The notes beneath the pieces are model-generated. The model had not been told where the DNA came from, did no database searches, and saw nothing but the letters and a program-made list of their open reading frames with translations. Positions 25,809 through 34,554 of a stretch of DNA of 64,000 bases are shown piece by piece (the first letter of the stretch is position 1; the number at the start of each line of letters is the position of its first letter). Source of the DNA: Pseudaeromonas sharmana (GTDB lineage Bacteria; Pseudomonadota; Gammaproteobacteria; Enterobacterales; Aeromonadaceae); NCBI RefSeq assembly GCF_042649925.1, contig NZ_JBHSAF010000003.1, positions 148,675-212,674 of the forward strand. Reading direction: 5' to 3'. The translations under genes and the position numbers were made by a program.

Positions 25809-25832
25809 ATTGTGTCTGGATCCCGCACCAGC

Positions 25833-26843
25833 TCAGTTTTGTCGCGGTGCGGCGACCGAATGTCGAATGATCAATTCCGGTTGTACGTCGACGGCTTCGG
25901 CCGTCTGCTCCTTGTTGCGGATGCGGCTGACCAGGAGTTCAACCGCGTGGGCCCCAAGCTCGGCTTTGGGGTGACGAATGGTTGTCAGCGGTGGACTGGA
26001 GAAGCGTGCCATTTCGACATCGTCATAGCCGACCATGGAGATATCCTCCGGCACCTTCAGACCGGCCTGAGTCGCCGCACAGATGGCACCGATCGCCATG
26101 GGATCATCAAACGCGAAGACGGCGGTGGGACGAGTCGGGCGCGCGATCAGGCGTTGCATGGCGTCAAAGCCGCTCTGCATCTCGTAATCCCCTTCGAGGA
26201 TATTCTCCGCGGCCAGTTCGAGCCCCGCTTCGGCCAACGCATCGCGAACGCCATCCAGGCGGAGCTGAGTGGTTTGTTTGGCCAGTTGCCCAGTGATACA
26301 GGCTATCTGCCGGTGGCCTTGCTCCACCAGATATTTCCCTGCCAGATAGGCTCCAGTACGCACATTGTCATTGATGACATTGGCAAAGTCACAGCGCCCG
26401 CCCCAATCCATCACGACCTGTGGCACATGCTGGTAACTGCGTAGCAATGCCTGGATCTCGTCATCCATATCGGTACAGATCACCAAGAGCCCATCGACGC
26501 GCTTTTCCATCAACATGCGTAGATAGTGCCGCTGACGCTCCAGCTGGTTTTCGGTATTGCATAAGATCAGGCTGTAGCCCTGATTGAAGCAATAATCTTC
26601 AACGCCTTTGACCACTTCGGCAAAGAAGGGATTGGCGCTGGCCGTGACCAGCAAGCCTATGGTCCGCGTGTTGTTGACCTTCAGGCTCCGTGCGACCGAG
26701 TTGGGGGCATAGTTCAGCGCGTTGACGGCTTCCAGTACATTGCGCGTCGCCTCTTCGCTGACACGTCGTGTGTGGTTCAATACGTGTGAAACAGTCGAGA
26801 TGGAAACCCCGGCGCGGGCCGCGACATCTTTGATGGTAGCCAT
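25833..26843 (-). CDS. LacI-family transcriptional regulator, RbsR/PurR group
   Basis: 336 residues. The N-terminal LacI helix-turn-helix MATIKDVAARAGVSISTVSH plus hinge (NYAPNSVARSLKVN) precede a periplasmic-binding-protein-like sensor domain with GLLVTASANPFFAEVVKGVE and GYSLILCNTE, closer to RbsR than PurR. No ribose genes are nearby. It is divergent from the liv operon across ~440 bp, so liv control is possible but unproven. A dyad tgaga-gataat-tctca (26901-26916) lies 58 nt upstream and could be an autoregulatory operator. Confidence 0.88.
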   Translation of the reverse strand: MATIKDVAARAGVSISTVSHVLNHTRRVSEEATRNVLEAVNALNYAPNSVARSLKVNNTRTIGLLVTASANPFFAEVVKGVEDYCFNQGYSLILCNTENQLERQRHYLRMLMEKRVDGLLVICTDMDDEIQALLRSYQHVPQVVMDWGGRCDFANVINDNVRTGAYLAGKYLVEQGHRQIACITGQLAKQTTQLRLDGVRDALAEAGLELAAENILEGDYEMQSGFDAMQRLIARPTRPTAVFAFDDPMAIGAICAATQAGLKVPEDISMVGYDDVEMARFSSPPLTTIRHPKAELGAHAVELLVSRIRNKEQTAEAVDVQPELIIRHSVAAPRQN

Positions 26844-27281
26844 CAGGCATCTCCGGTATGAAAAGGGTTGCAGAAATTAGCAGATATTGTACCGGAAAGT
26901 TGAGAGATAATTCTCATGCTTCCCTCTGCCGATGAATATAGGTGAAAAACCCTGAGCTGGTGCCATACGGGCGGATATCCCACCCCGCGTTCCTGCTCAG
27001 AAAATGACGGCTTGTGGCAGATTAATATCCTGCCTTTTGTCCTTTTTGTTTCAGAATAATCTGGCGTTATTTTTATTTGTTTGGTTATTACTTCTGATAT
27101 TGTCGAATTTGTCAGATTTATTACTATGGTAATTACCTGAATTATAAAAGAAAATTTTCAACTCCCTCTCTTGTGTGCCTCCCGTCGCAATGATAGAAAA
27201 CGCTGTAAGGGTCACTGAATCACAGCAGACTCTACCAAAAAAGCGCAAAGCACATAATCGACAAGAATCAGAGGGAAGAAC
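26844..27281 (+). promoter_or_regulatory. AT-rich control region upstream of livK
   Basis: 438 nt without a gene, markedly AT-rich at 27030-27160 compared with the rest of the window. Possible promoter TTGTCG (27100-27105), 16-nt spacer, TACTAT (27122-27127), followed by the palindrome ggtaattacc (27128-27137). This would give a ~150-nt leader before livK. AT-rich tracts suit Lrp or H-NS-type binding, but no site can be fixed by eye. The dyad at 26901-26916 belongs to the divergent LacI-family gene side. Confidence 0.35.
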
Positions 27282-28400
27282 ATGAGTAAATGGACAAAGA
27301 ATGTGCTGGCGGCCGCCGTGGCTGTTGGCTTGTCAACCGTCGCCGCTCAGGCGTTTGCCGAAGAGACCATCAAAATCGCGATCGCCGGTCCGCAGACTGG
27401 CCCGGTGGCGCAATATGGTGATATGGAGTTTGCCGGTGGCAAGCTGGCGGTGGAAGAGATCAACAAGGCCGGTGGTATCGATGGCAAGAAAATCGAAGCC
27501 GTGCTCTATGATGACGCCTGTGATCCGAAACAGGCCGTCGCGGTAGCGAACAAGATCGTCAACGATGGCGTCAAGTTTGTCGTTGGCCACCTCTGCTCTG
27601 ACAGCACCCTGGCTGCATCCGATGTCTACGAGGATGAAGGCATTCTGATGATTACCCCGGCCTCGACCAGCCCCAAGGTCAGTGACCGCGGTTATGAGAT
27701 GGTGATGCGTACCATCGGCCTGGATAGCGACCAAGGCCCAACGGCAGCCCGTTATGTCATCGATGCCGTCAAGCCGAAGACCGTCGCCATCATTCACGAC
27801 AAGAAGCAGTACGGTGAAGGCATCGCGACCAGCGTGCGTGACGAGCTGAAGAAGGCAGGGGTCAATGTAGTCTCGTTCGAAGGGATCACCACTGGCGATA
27901 AAGACTTCTCTGCGCAGATTGCCAAGCTGAAGAAAGATAACGTCGATTTCGTCTACTACGGTGGTTATCACCCTGAGCTGGGGCTGATCCTGCGTCAGGC
28001 CGCCGAGAAGGGCCTCAAGGCCAAGTTCATGGGTCCGGAAGGGGTAGGCAACAAGGATATCTCCGCGATTGCTGGCCCGGCCTCCGAAGGCCTGCTGGTG
28101 ACCCTGCCGAAGCGTTATGATCAGGAAGCGGCAAATGCCAAGCTGGTCGAGGCACTGAAAGCGAACAAGCAGGATCCGTCCGGTCCGTTCATTTGGACCA
28201 CCTATGCCGCCGTGCAGTCTCTGGTCGCCGGTATCAAGCAGGCGGGTGATGATCCTGCCGCTGTTGCCAAGGCCCTGAAGGCGGGCTCAACGCCAACGGT
28301 CATGGGCGATCTGCAATGGGATACCAAGGGTGACCTGAAGGGCTTCGAATTCGGGGTCTTCCAATGGCACAAGGATGGTTCCTCTTCCACGCTGAAGTAA
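27282..28400 (+). CDS. livK: Branched-chain amino acid ABC transporter, periplasmic binding protein
   Basis: 372 residues. Signal peptide MSKWTKNVLAAAVAVGLSTV with cleavage after AQAFA; the mature protein begins EETIKIAIAGPQTGPVAQYG, the LivJ/LivK pattern. Binds leucine, isoleucine or valine in the periplasm for delivery to LivHMGF. The binding-site region GHLCSDSTLAASDVY is typical, including the Cys that pairs with ACDP. Ribosome binding site gagggaag. First gene of a five-gene operon; a strong stem follows its stop. Confidence 0.95.
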   Translation: MSKWTKNVLAAAVAVGLSTVAAQAFAEETIKIAIAGPQTGPVAQYGDMEFAGGKLAVEEINKAGGIDGKKIEAVLYDDACDPKQAVAVANKIVNDGVKFVVGHLCSDSTLAASDVYEDEGILMITPASTSPKVSDRGYEMVMRTIGLDSDQGPTAARYVIDAVKPKTVAIIHDKKQYGEGIATSVRDELKKAGVNVVSFEGITTGDKDFSAQIAKLKKDNVDFVYYGGYHPELGLILRQAAEKGLKAKFMGPEGVGNKDISAIAGPASEGLLVTLPKRYDQEAANAKLVEALKANKQDPSGPFIWTTYAAVQSLVAGIKQAGDDPAAVAKALKAGSTPTVMGDLQWDTKGDLKGFEFGVFQWHKDGSSSTLK

Positions 28401-28419
28401 TCGCGTTTGCGTCATCGGT

Positions 28420-28446
28420 GAAGGGGCGGCAGTTGGCTGCCCCTTC
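28420..28446 (+). terminator. Hairpin after livK (partial terminator or mRNA stabiliser)
   Basis: Stem gaaggggc / gccccttc with an inner loop, followed by atttatc rather than a long T run. Such stems after the binding-protein gene usually let the first cistron accumulate above the rest of the operon. Confidence 0.65.
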
Positions 28447-28505
28447 ATTTATCGTCCCGGTTTAATGGGGCGCACCTGAATCCATCGGGTGCACAGGAAT
28501 TCGCT

Positions 28506-29429
28506 ATGTCTGAACAATTTTTTTATTTTATCCAGCAACTGCTCAATGGCCTGACCATTGGCAGTACCTATGCGCTGATCGCCATCGGCTACACCATGGT
28601 CTACGGTATCATCGGCATGATTAACTTCGCGCACGGCGAAATTTACATGATTGGCTCCTATGTGGCCTTCATGGTGATGGCTGTGCTAATGATGATGGGC
28701 CTCGACAGTGCCGTCCTGCTGATGGGCTCGGCGTTTGTGGTGTCGATCATCATCACCAGTTGCTTCGGGTGGACGATAGAGCGTGTCGCCTATCGTCCAC
28801 TGCGTGGCAGCAACCGTCTGATCCCGCTGATCTCCGCGATCGGGATGTCGATCTTCCTGCAAAACGTGGTGCGTTTTGCCCAGGGCTCGCGAGACATCGC
28901 CATGCCGGCGATCATCAGTGGCGGTTTTGAGTTTGGCCCCGAGCAATTCTCGGCCAGCCTCTCATGGATGCAGATCATCATCTTCGCCGTGACGTTCATC
29001 TCCATGTATGGTCTGACCCAGTTCATCAGCCGTTCCCGGATGGGACGTGCCTGCCGAGCCTGTGCCGAGGACATCAAGATGGCCAACCTGCTGGGCATCA
29101 ACACCAATAATGTCATCGCCCTGACTTTCGTCATCGGTGCGGCGCTGGCCTCGGTCGCCGGGGTTTTGCTGGGAATGTACTACGGCGTGATTAACCCCTC
29201 CATCGGTTTCATGGCGGGTTTGAAGGCGTTCACGGCGGCCGTCCTTGGGGGCATCGGCTCGATTCCTGGCGCCATGATTGGCGGCTTGATCCTCGGAGTG
29301 ACCGAAGCCCTGACCTCTGGCTATCTGAGCTCGGAGTATAAGGACGTGGTCGCCTTCGCACTGCTGCTGGGCATACTGTTGTTCATGCCGACCGGAATCC
29401 TCGGTCGCCCGGAAGTGGAGAAGGTATGA
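28506..29429 (+). CDS. livH: Branched-chain amino acid ABC permease LivH
   Basis: 307 residues, E. coli LivH length. Inner-membrane permease with about eight hydrophobic segments. Family landmarks: LLNGLTIGSTYALIAIGYTM, MINFAHGEIYMIGSY, and the C-terminal GGIGSIPGAMIGGLILGVTE. The ribosome binding site caggaatt precedes the ATG. Forms the membrane channel with LivM. Confidence 0.97.
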   Translation: MSEQFFYFIQQLLNGLTIGSTYALIAIGYTMVYGIIGMINFAHGEIYMIGSYVAFMVMAVLMMMGLDSAVLLMGSAFVVSIIITSCFGWTIERVAYRPLRGSNRLIPLISAIGMSIFLQNVVRFAQGSRDIAMPAIISGGFEFGPEQFSASLSWMQIIIFAVTFISMYGLTQFISRSRMGRACRACAEDIKMANLLGINTNNVIALTFVIGAALASVAGVLLGMYYGVINPSIGFMAGLKAFTAAVLGGIGSIPGAMIGGLILGVTEALTSGYLSSEYKDVVAFALLLGILLFMPTGILGRPEVEKV

Positions 29430-30676
29430 TGCATTTCAAACCAGCCTGTATTGCTGCGGGATTGACCCTGCTGCTGACGTTGTGGCTGTTCGGCTTCCAG
29501 ATGCAGGCCGAAGGCATAGGCTTGACAGTGGTCAGTCAGTTGCAGCACAACGGCGTCGCCATCTTCACTGGCACTGCCATCGTCTTTTTCTTCCAGTTGT
29601 TTCGCGATCAGATCCTGGGATTGTTTGCGGGAATCGGTGCTCGCACTCCCAAGCTGGTGCTGCCGAGCAAGAGTAACAAACCGATGCTATATCGCATCGG
29701 CTCACTGATTATGCTGTTGTTGCTGATCGCACTGCCGTTTGTCGCCAGCCGCAGCGTTGTCGACCTGGCTACGCTGACGCTGATCTATGTGATGCTGGGT
29801 TTGGGGCTGAACGTGCAGGTCGGTCTGGCCGGTCTGCTCGATCTGGGCTATGTCGGCTTCTATGCTGTCGGTGCTTACAGCTATGCACTGCTGAACCAGT
29901 ACTTCGGCCTCGGGTTCTGGGAAGCGCTGCCGTTGGCGGGTCTGTTGGCCGCAGGTTTTGGTTTCCTGCTTGGATTCCCGGTCCTGCGTCTGCGCGGGGA
30001 CTATCTGGCGATCGTCACGCTCGGCTTTGGTGAAGTGATCCGCATCTTGCTGAACAATCTCAACACCATCACCGGCGGCCCGAACGGTATCTCCGGGATT
30101 CCCAAGCCGACGCTGTTTGGCCTTGAATTTGCGCGCAAGGCCGACGAAGGGGGACAAACATTCCACCAATTCTTCGGTATCAAGTATGTGGCGGATCATA
30201 AAGTGATCTTTCTCTACCTGATGGCGGTGATGCTGGTGCTGTTGACGCTGTTCATCATCAACCGTTTGTTGCGCATGCCGCTGGGGCGAGCCTGGGAAGC
30301 GTTGCGTGAGGATGAGATCGCCTGTCGTTCGCTGGGGCTGAATCCAACCTTTATCAAGCTCAGTGCCTTTGCCATCGGCGCCGCCTTTGCCGGGTTCGCC
30401 GGCAGCTTCTTCGCCGCTCGGCAGGGCTTTATCAGTCCGGAGTCGTTCACCTTCATCGAGTCGGCCATCATCCTGGCAATCGTCGTGTTGGGGGGGATGG
30501 GGTCCCAGTTCGGGATCGTGCTGGCAGCGATCGTCATGACGGTATTGCCGGAAGTGGCCCGCGAGTTCAATGAGTACCGCATGGTGATGTTCGGGTTGTT
30601 GATGGTGCTGATGATGCTGTGGCGGCCACAGGGTCTGTTGCCGATGACGCGTCAGCACATGGAGTTGCGTAAATGA
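29426..30676 (+). CDS. livM: Branched-chain amino acid ABC permease LivM
   Basis: 416 residues. Inner-membrane permease partner of LivH. The first ~95 residues form an N-terminal extension with two hydrophobic helices, as in E. coli LivM (425). The core has the BPD_transp_2 pattern (GLGLNVQVGLAGLLDLGYVG, LRGDYLAIVTLGFGEVIRIL, GGMGSQFGIVLAAIVMTVLP). Overlaps livH by 4 nt (ATGA). Confidence 0.97.
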   Translation: MMHFKPACIAAGLTLLLTLWLFGFQMQAEGIGLTVVSQLQHNGVAIFTGTAIVFFFQLFRDQILGLFAGIGARTPKLVLPSKSNKPMLYRIGSLIMLLLLIALPFVASRSVVDLATLTLIYVMLGLGLNVQVGLAGLLDLGYVGFYAVGAYSYALLNQYFGLGFWEALPLAGLLAAGFGFLLGFPVLRLRGDYLAIVTLGFGEVIRILLNNLNTITGGPNGISGIPKPTLFGLEFARKADEGGQTFHQFFGIKYVADHKVIFLYLMAVMLVLLTLFIINRLLRMPLGRAWEALREDEIACRSLGLNPTFIKLSAFAIGAAFAGFAGSFFAARQGFISPESFTFIESAIILAIVVLGGMGSQFGIVLAAIVMTVLPEVAREFNEYRMVMFGLLMVLMMLWRPQGLLPMTRQHMELRK

Positions 30677-31437
30677 GCAAGATGTTGGAAGTCTCAGACC
30701 TCACCATGCGTTTCGGCGGCCTGGTGGCGGTCAATAAGGTGGCCCTGGAGGTCGAGGAGAAGCAGATCGTCTCGATCATCGGCCCGAATGGCGCCGGGAA
30801 GACGACGGTATTCAACTGCCTGACCGGTTTTTATCGTCCTACTGAAGGGGTTATCCGTTACGCCGGCGAGGAGATTCAGGGCCTGCCGGGGCATGAGATT
30901 GCCCGTAAAGGCGTCGTCCGGACCTTCCAGCACGTGCGTCTGTTCAAGGAGATGACGGCGCTGGAGAACCTGCTGGTGGCCCAGCATCGCCATATGCATG
31001 GTGGTTTTTTGCAGGGGATTGTCAAGACGCCGGCATTTCGTCGTGCGGAGGCCGAGGCGCTGGACCGCGCTGCCTACTGGCTGGATCGGATTGGCTTGAC
31101 CGAACTGGCCAACCGCCCGGCAACCGGGCTGGCCTATGGCCAGCAACGTCGTCTCGAGATTGCACGTTGCATGTGTACCCAGCCCAAGCTGCTGATGCTG
31201 GATGAACCGGCTGCAGGTCTGAACCCGAAGGAGACGCACGATCTCGACGATCTGATCCGTCAGTTGCGCGATGAGTTTGGTGTCTCAGTGCTGCTGATTG
31301 AACACGACATGAAGCTGGTCATGGAGATTTCCGACCATATCTATGTTGTCAACCAGGGCTGTCCGCTGGCCGATGGCAAGCCGGATGAGGTCAAGAGCAA
31401 CCCGGCCGTCATCAAGGCCTACCTGGGCGAGTTTTGA
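30673..31437 (+). CDS. livG: Branched-chain amino acid ABC ATP-binding protein LivG
   Basis: 254 residues. ABC ATPase with Walker A GPNGAGKTTVFN (~37-48), signature-region LAYGQQRRLEIAR, Walker B LLMLDEPAAGLNP and the switch His in IEHDMKLVM. LivG-type insertion (HRHMHGGFLQGI) present. Energises import with LivF. 4-nt overlap with livM. Confidence 0.97.
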   Translation: MSKMLEVSDLTMRFGGLVAVNKVALEVEEKQIVSIIGPNGAGKTTVFNCLTGFYRPTEGVIRYAGEEIQGLPGHEIARKGVVRTFQHVRLFKEMTALENLLVAQHRHMHGGFLQGIVKTPAFRRAEAEALDRAAYWLDRIGLTELANRPATGLAYGQQRRLEIARCMCTQPKLLMLDEPAAGLNPKETHDLDDLIRQLRDEFGVSVLLIEHDMKLVMEISDHIYVVNQGCPLADGKPDEVKSNPAVIKAYLGEF

Positions 31438-31445
31438 GGTATCCG

Positions 31446-32150
31446 ATGCTGGAATTCAAGAATGTCTCCACCTTTTACGGCAAGATTCAGGCGTTGCACG
31501 ACGTCAGTCTGCATATCAATCAAGGTGAGATAGTGACACTGATCGGCGCCAATGGCGCCGGCAAGACGACGCTGCTGATGACTTTGTGTGGTGATCCGAA
31601 ACCGCAGAGTGGCCAGATCCTGTTCGAAGGGCAGGATATCTCGTCATGGCACACCTCGAAGATCATGCGCGGCGATATTGCCATCGTGCCGGAAGGGCGC
31701 CGGATCTTCAGTCGTCTGACGGTAGAGGAAAACCTCTTCATGGGCGCCTTCTTCGTCGATGACAAGCAGGAACAACAGCAGTTGCTGGAAGAGGTCTATG
31801 AGCTGTTTCCGCGTCTGCGTGAACGCATGCATCAGCGCGCTGGCACCATGTCCGGCGGCGAACAGCAAATGCTGGCGATTGGCCGTGCTTTGATGAGCAA
31901 GCCACGGCTGTTACTGCTGGACGAACCGTCTCTGGGGCTGGCACCGATCATCATTCAACAGATCTTTGAGATTATCGAACGTCTGCGCGAGCGCGGGATG
32001 ACGATATTCCTGGTCGAGCAGAATGCCAATCAGGCATTGAAACTGGCGGATCGCGGTTATGTGCTCGAGACCGGGCGTGTCGTGCTCGAAGGCTCTGGCG
32101 AAGCGCTGTTGGCTGATCCGGCGGTGCGTCAGGCGTATCTCGGTGGCTGA
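31446..32150 (+). CDS. livF: Branched-chain amino acid ABC ATP-binding protein LivF
   Basis: 234 residues. Walker A IGANGAGKTTLLMT, signature MSGGEQQMLAIGRAL, Walker B LLLLDEPSLGLAP, and switch residue in FLVEQNANQAL (LivF-type Glu-Gln rather than His). ATG at 31446 has GAGG 6 nt upstream; a TTG four codons earlier overlaps livG. Last gene of livKHMGF. Confidence 0.97.
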   Translation: MLEFKNVSTFYGKIQALHDVSLHINQGEIVTLIGANGAGKTTLLMTLCGDPKPQSGQILFEGQDISSWHTSKIMRGDIAIVPEGRRIFSRLTVEENLFMGAFFVDDKQEQQQLLEEVYELFPRLRERMHQRAGTMSGGEQQMLAIGRALMSKPRLLLLDEPSLGLAPIIIQQIFEIIERLRERGMTIFLVEQNANQALKLADRGYVLETGRVVLEGSGEALLADPAVRQAYLGG

Positions 32151-32184
32151 TGCCTCATCCCAAACCCTGTAATAACGAACGAAG

Positions 32185-32214
32185 GATCACCCGGCAACGG
32201 GTGATCTTTTTTTT
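32185..32214 (+). terminator. Rho-independent terminator of the liv operon
   Basis: Nine-bp stem gatcacccg / cgggtgatc with a GCAA tetraloop and eight T residues, 34 nt after livF. Confidence 0.96.
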
Positions 32215-32278
32215 AACAATCGGGTACACTGGAGCCATCAGCGGAGCCGCCATCAGGCTCCTGTAGCGGAGTGACCCT

Positions 32279-32602
32279 ATGTCCGAATTCAAACGAATCA
32301 ACCTTGTTACCGCGGCCGGGCTGCTAGCGCAAGGCGGTGTCCGCCTTGTCGATATCCGTGATGCCGCCAGTTTCCGTGCCGGCCATGCCCCCGGGGCCTA
32401 CCACCTGACTAACGATACCCTGATGCAATTTATGCGTGAGGTGGATTATCAGGTTCCGGTCCTGGTGATGTGTTATCACGGCAATAGCAGTCAGGGTGCG
32501 GCGCAATATCTGGCGCAGCAGGGTTACGAGACAGTGTATAGCGTCGATGGTGGCTTTGAGGGCTGGAAGTTGGCGCATCCCGTAGTTCAGGGTGACGCAT
32601 GA
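32279..32602 (+). CDS. glpE: Thiosulfate sulfurtransferase GlpE
   Basis: 107 residues, a single-domain rhodanese (E. coli 108). Transfers sulfane sulfur from thiosulfate to acceptors such as cyanide or thioredoxin. The active-site loop is CYHGNSSQG (Cys ~65), the GlpE signature. Overlaps glpG by 4 nt, as in the enteric glpEG arrangement; glpR is not present. Confidence 0.96.
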   Translation: MSEFKRINLVTAAGLLAQGGVRLVDIRDAASFRAGHAPGAYHLTNDTLMQFMREVDYQVPVLVMCYHGNSSQGAAQYLAQQGYETVYSVDGGFEGWKLAHPVVQGDA

Positions 32603-33435
32603 AACAGCTGCTGGTGATCAACGATGCGCGTCTGGCGCAGAGCTTTGCCGACTATCTGGGGAGTCGCGGCTTGCATTGCGAACTGACCCAATCCGAAACG
32701 GGCATCACCGTCTGGTTGGCTGACGAAAGCCGGGTGGCTGAGGCCGAGGTTGAGGTGAAGCGCTTTCTGAAAGAGCCTTTCCACCCGCGCTATGCCGAAG
32801 CGTCGTGGCAGAGCGGAACCCCTAACCAGCGCATCGACTATCAGGCGGGCCATCATAGCCTGAGTGCGCAATTTCTGATCCATGCCGGGCCGCTGACCTT
32901 GCTGGTGATGCTGTTATGCCTGTGTCTGTTTGGTTTGCAGTTTATCGGTCTGGATATCTACGCTGCGTTGTCCTTCCATCCTGATTTGCAGCAACTCACT
33001 GGTTGGCAAATCTGGCGTTTTATCACCCCGGCCTTCTTGCACTTCACGCCTTTGCATCTGATTTTCAACCTGATGTGGTGGTGGTATCTGGGCGGCATGG
33101 TGGAGCGCAAACTGGGCAGCAGCAAGTTGTTGCTATTGCTGCTGGTGGGCGCGGCCATCCCGAACCTGTGCGAGTTTCTGGTGTCAGGTCCCGATTTCGG
33201 GGGCCTGTCTGCGGTAGTCAATGTGCTGGTGGGCTATGTCTGGATGCTGGGCAAACGTCACCCGGATGGTGAACTGCAACTGCCGGACGGACTGTTCATG
33301 TTCATGCTGGTGTGGGTGGCGATTGGCTTTAGCGGGTTGCTGGGTAGCAACCTGGCGAATACGGCGCATCTGTCCGGGTTGGTGATTGGGTTGTTACATG
33401 GCTGGCTGGATGGCCGTCGACACGCGACGGCCTGA
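32599..33435 (+). CDS. glpG: Rhomboid intramembrane serine protease GlpG
   Basis: 278 residues (E. coli 276). The N-terminal cytosolic domain is followed by six membrane helices. Catalytic Ser204 (GGLSAVVN) and His257 (ANTAHLSG) are present, as are His153 and Asn157 (PLHLIFNLMWWWYLGG). Two residues near the active site differ from the familiar motif: Gly after the serine is Ala205, and the Tyr that stacks on the histidine is Asn208. Translationally coupled to glpE. Probably an active membrane protease, but the substitutions deserve attention. Confidence 0.93.
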   Translation: MKQLLVINDARLAQSFADYLGSRGLHCELTQSETGITVWLADESRVAEAEVEVKRFLKEPFHPRYAEASWQSGTPNQRIDYQAGHHSLSAQFLIHAGPLTLLVMLLCLCLFGLQFIGLDIYAALSFHPDLQQLTGWQIWRFITPAFLHFTPLHLIFNLMWWWYLGGMVERKLGSSKLLLLLLVGAAIPNLCEFLVSGPDFGGLSAVVNVLVGYVWMLGKRHPDGELQLPDGLFMFMLVWVAIGFSGLLGSNLANTAHLSGLVIGLLHGWLDGRRHATA

Positions 33436-33440
33436 ATGGG

Positions 33441-33869
33441 TCACTGATACAGGTAGTTGGTGAACAGTAGGTCACGAATGACAGGCCGTCCCTCTTCCTT
33501 GGTTAACAGGGCCTCGACAGCCTTCTTGCAACGTTGCCGTAGCTCCTCGCGACCTTGTTGGCTGCGGACCTGCTCCAGTGTCTGATCGCCGAGCAGGGTA
33601 TCAATGGCATCGCGCAGCAAGGGGTCGTGTTTCTTCAACAGTTCGATGTCGGCGGCGTTGTCGACCATGAGGTCAACCTTGACTCTGACGTAACCCAGCG
33701 TCGGTCCTTCGGTGTAGTAGTTGGTGATAAACTCAGGATCCAGGGTGTAGTAGCCGATGCCGGACGGGGCAGCGGCTTCGCCGCCCTCGCCACCTTCGCC
33801 TCCACCAGAAGCGAATACGGTCAGCGGCAGCAACAGGCAGATCAGCAGCAGGGATCGAAACAGCGACAT
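33441..33869 (-). CDS. FliL-like exported protein
   Basis: 142 residues. Signal peptide or anchor MSLFRSLLLICLLLPLTVFA, then a Gly/Glu/Ala-rich linker, then a FliL-type domain (YYTLDPEFITNYY, LGYVRVKVDLMV, LLRDAIDTLLGDQTLEQVRS, VIRDLLFTNYLYQ). FliL proteins support the flagellar stator at the inner membrane. This copy stands alone, away from flagellar genes, and is convergent to glpG with only 5 nt between stops. ATG at 33869 gives the signal sequence. Confidence 0.8.
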   Translation of the reverse strand: MSLFRSLLLICLLLPLTVFASGGGEGGEGGEAAAPSGIGYYTLDPEFITNYYTEGPTLGYVRVKVDLMVDNAADIELLKKHDPLLRDAIDTLLGDQTLEQVRSQQGREELRQRCKKAVEALLTKEEGRPVIRDLLFTNYLYQ

Positions 33870-33965
33870 AAGACATCCTGTGATAAAAAAGGGGATAGCG
33901 CCCATTCTTGAAGGTGACCTGTTGGCCGTCAAGAACAAGCTTTCTAGTATTGTGGATGGATTAAG

Positions 33966-34553
33966 GTGACAAGTTCAGTTTTTTTGCCGGAGTCTGTGAA
34001 CACGGTGGCGTCATTTGCTCCTGCTGGTGCAGCCCTGCTGCACGCGCTGTCGAATCAGACCTGGCGCCCGCTGGCGACGATGGCCGGGCCCGTGCCGGCT
34101 GACGCAGCGCTGAGCTGGTTGAGCGAGCCGGGCTCGCTGACGGCCCGGCTCAGGGCCATGCCAGGTCAGTTTGCCCTGCACTGTCTGTGCGAGGCCAGCG
34201 TGCACAACGGAGGGGTGCGCCAGGTGTTGTTGTGCATGGATGGCAGGCCCTGGATCTGGGGTCTGACGCACATCGAGGCAGGATTGGCTGTTGCCTGCCC
34301 TGAGTTGTTGCGGCTGGGTGGACAAGCCTTGGGGGACTGGCTGTTCCATCATCCGGAGTTGCAGCGCGACGCGCTGGAGTATGCCGATCTGGGGCTATCG
34401 CCATGCTGGGTGCAAGCGATGGCGGTACTGGGGCAGCCCATTGGCACGGCCTTGTGGGCCCGGCGTTGTCGTTGGCATCTGGATGGCGCGGCCTTGACGG
34501 TCGTAGAGCTGTTTTTACCTGCAGCACCCTTGTATGCCGGTGTGGAGGAGTAA
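33966..34553 (+). CDS. ubiC: Chorismate lyase
   Basis: 195 residues from GTG at 33966; the start is uncertain because the N terminus is poorly conserved. Converts chorismate to 4-hydroxybenzoate and pyruvate, the first committed step of ubiquinone synthesis. UbiC landmarks: SLTARLRAM, the Arg in VRQVLLCMDGRPW, LGDWLFHHPELQRD, ALWARRCRWHLDG and the catalytic Glu in VVELFLPAAPLY. ubiA follows after 1 nt. Confidence 0.9.
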   Translation: MTSSVFLPESVNTVASFAPAGAALLHALSNQTWRPLATMAGPVPADAALSWLSEPGSLTARLRAMPGQFALHCLCEASVHNGGVRQVLLCMDGRPWIWGLTHIEAGLAVACPELLRLGGQALGDWLFHHPELQRDALEYADLGLSPCWVQAMAVLGQPIGTALWARRCRWHLDGAALTVVELFLPAAPLYAGVEE

Positions 34554-34554
34554 T

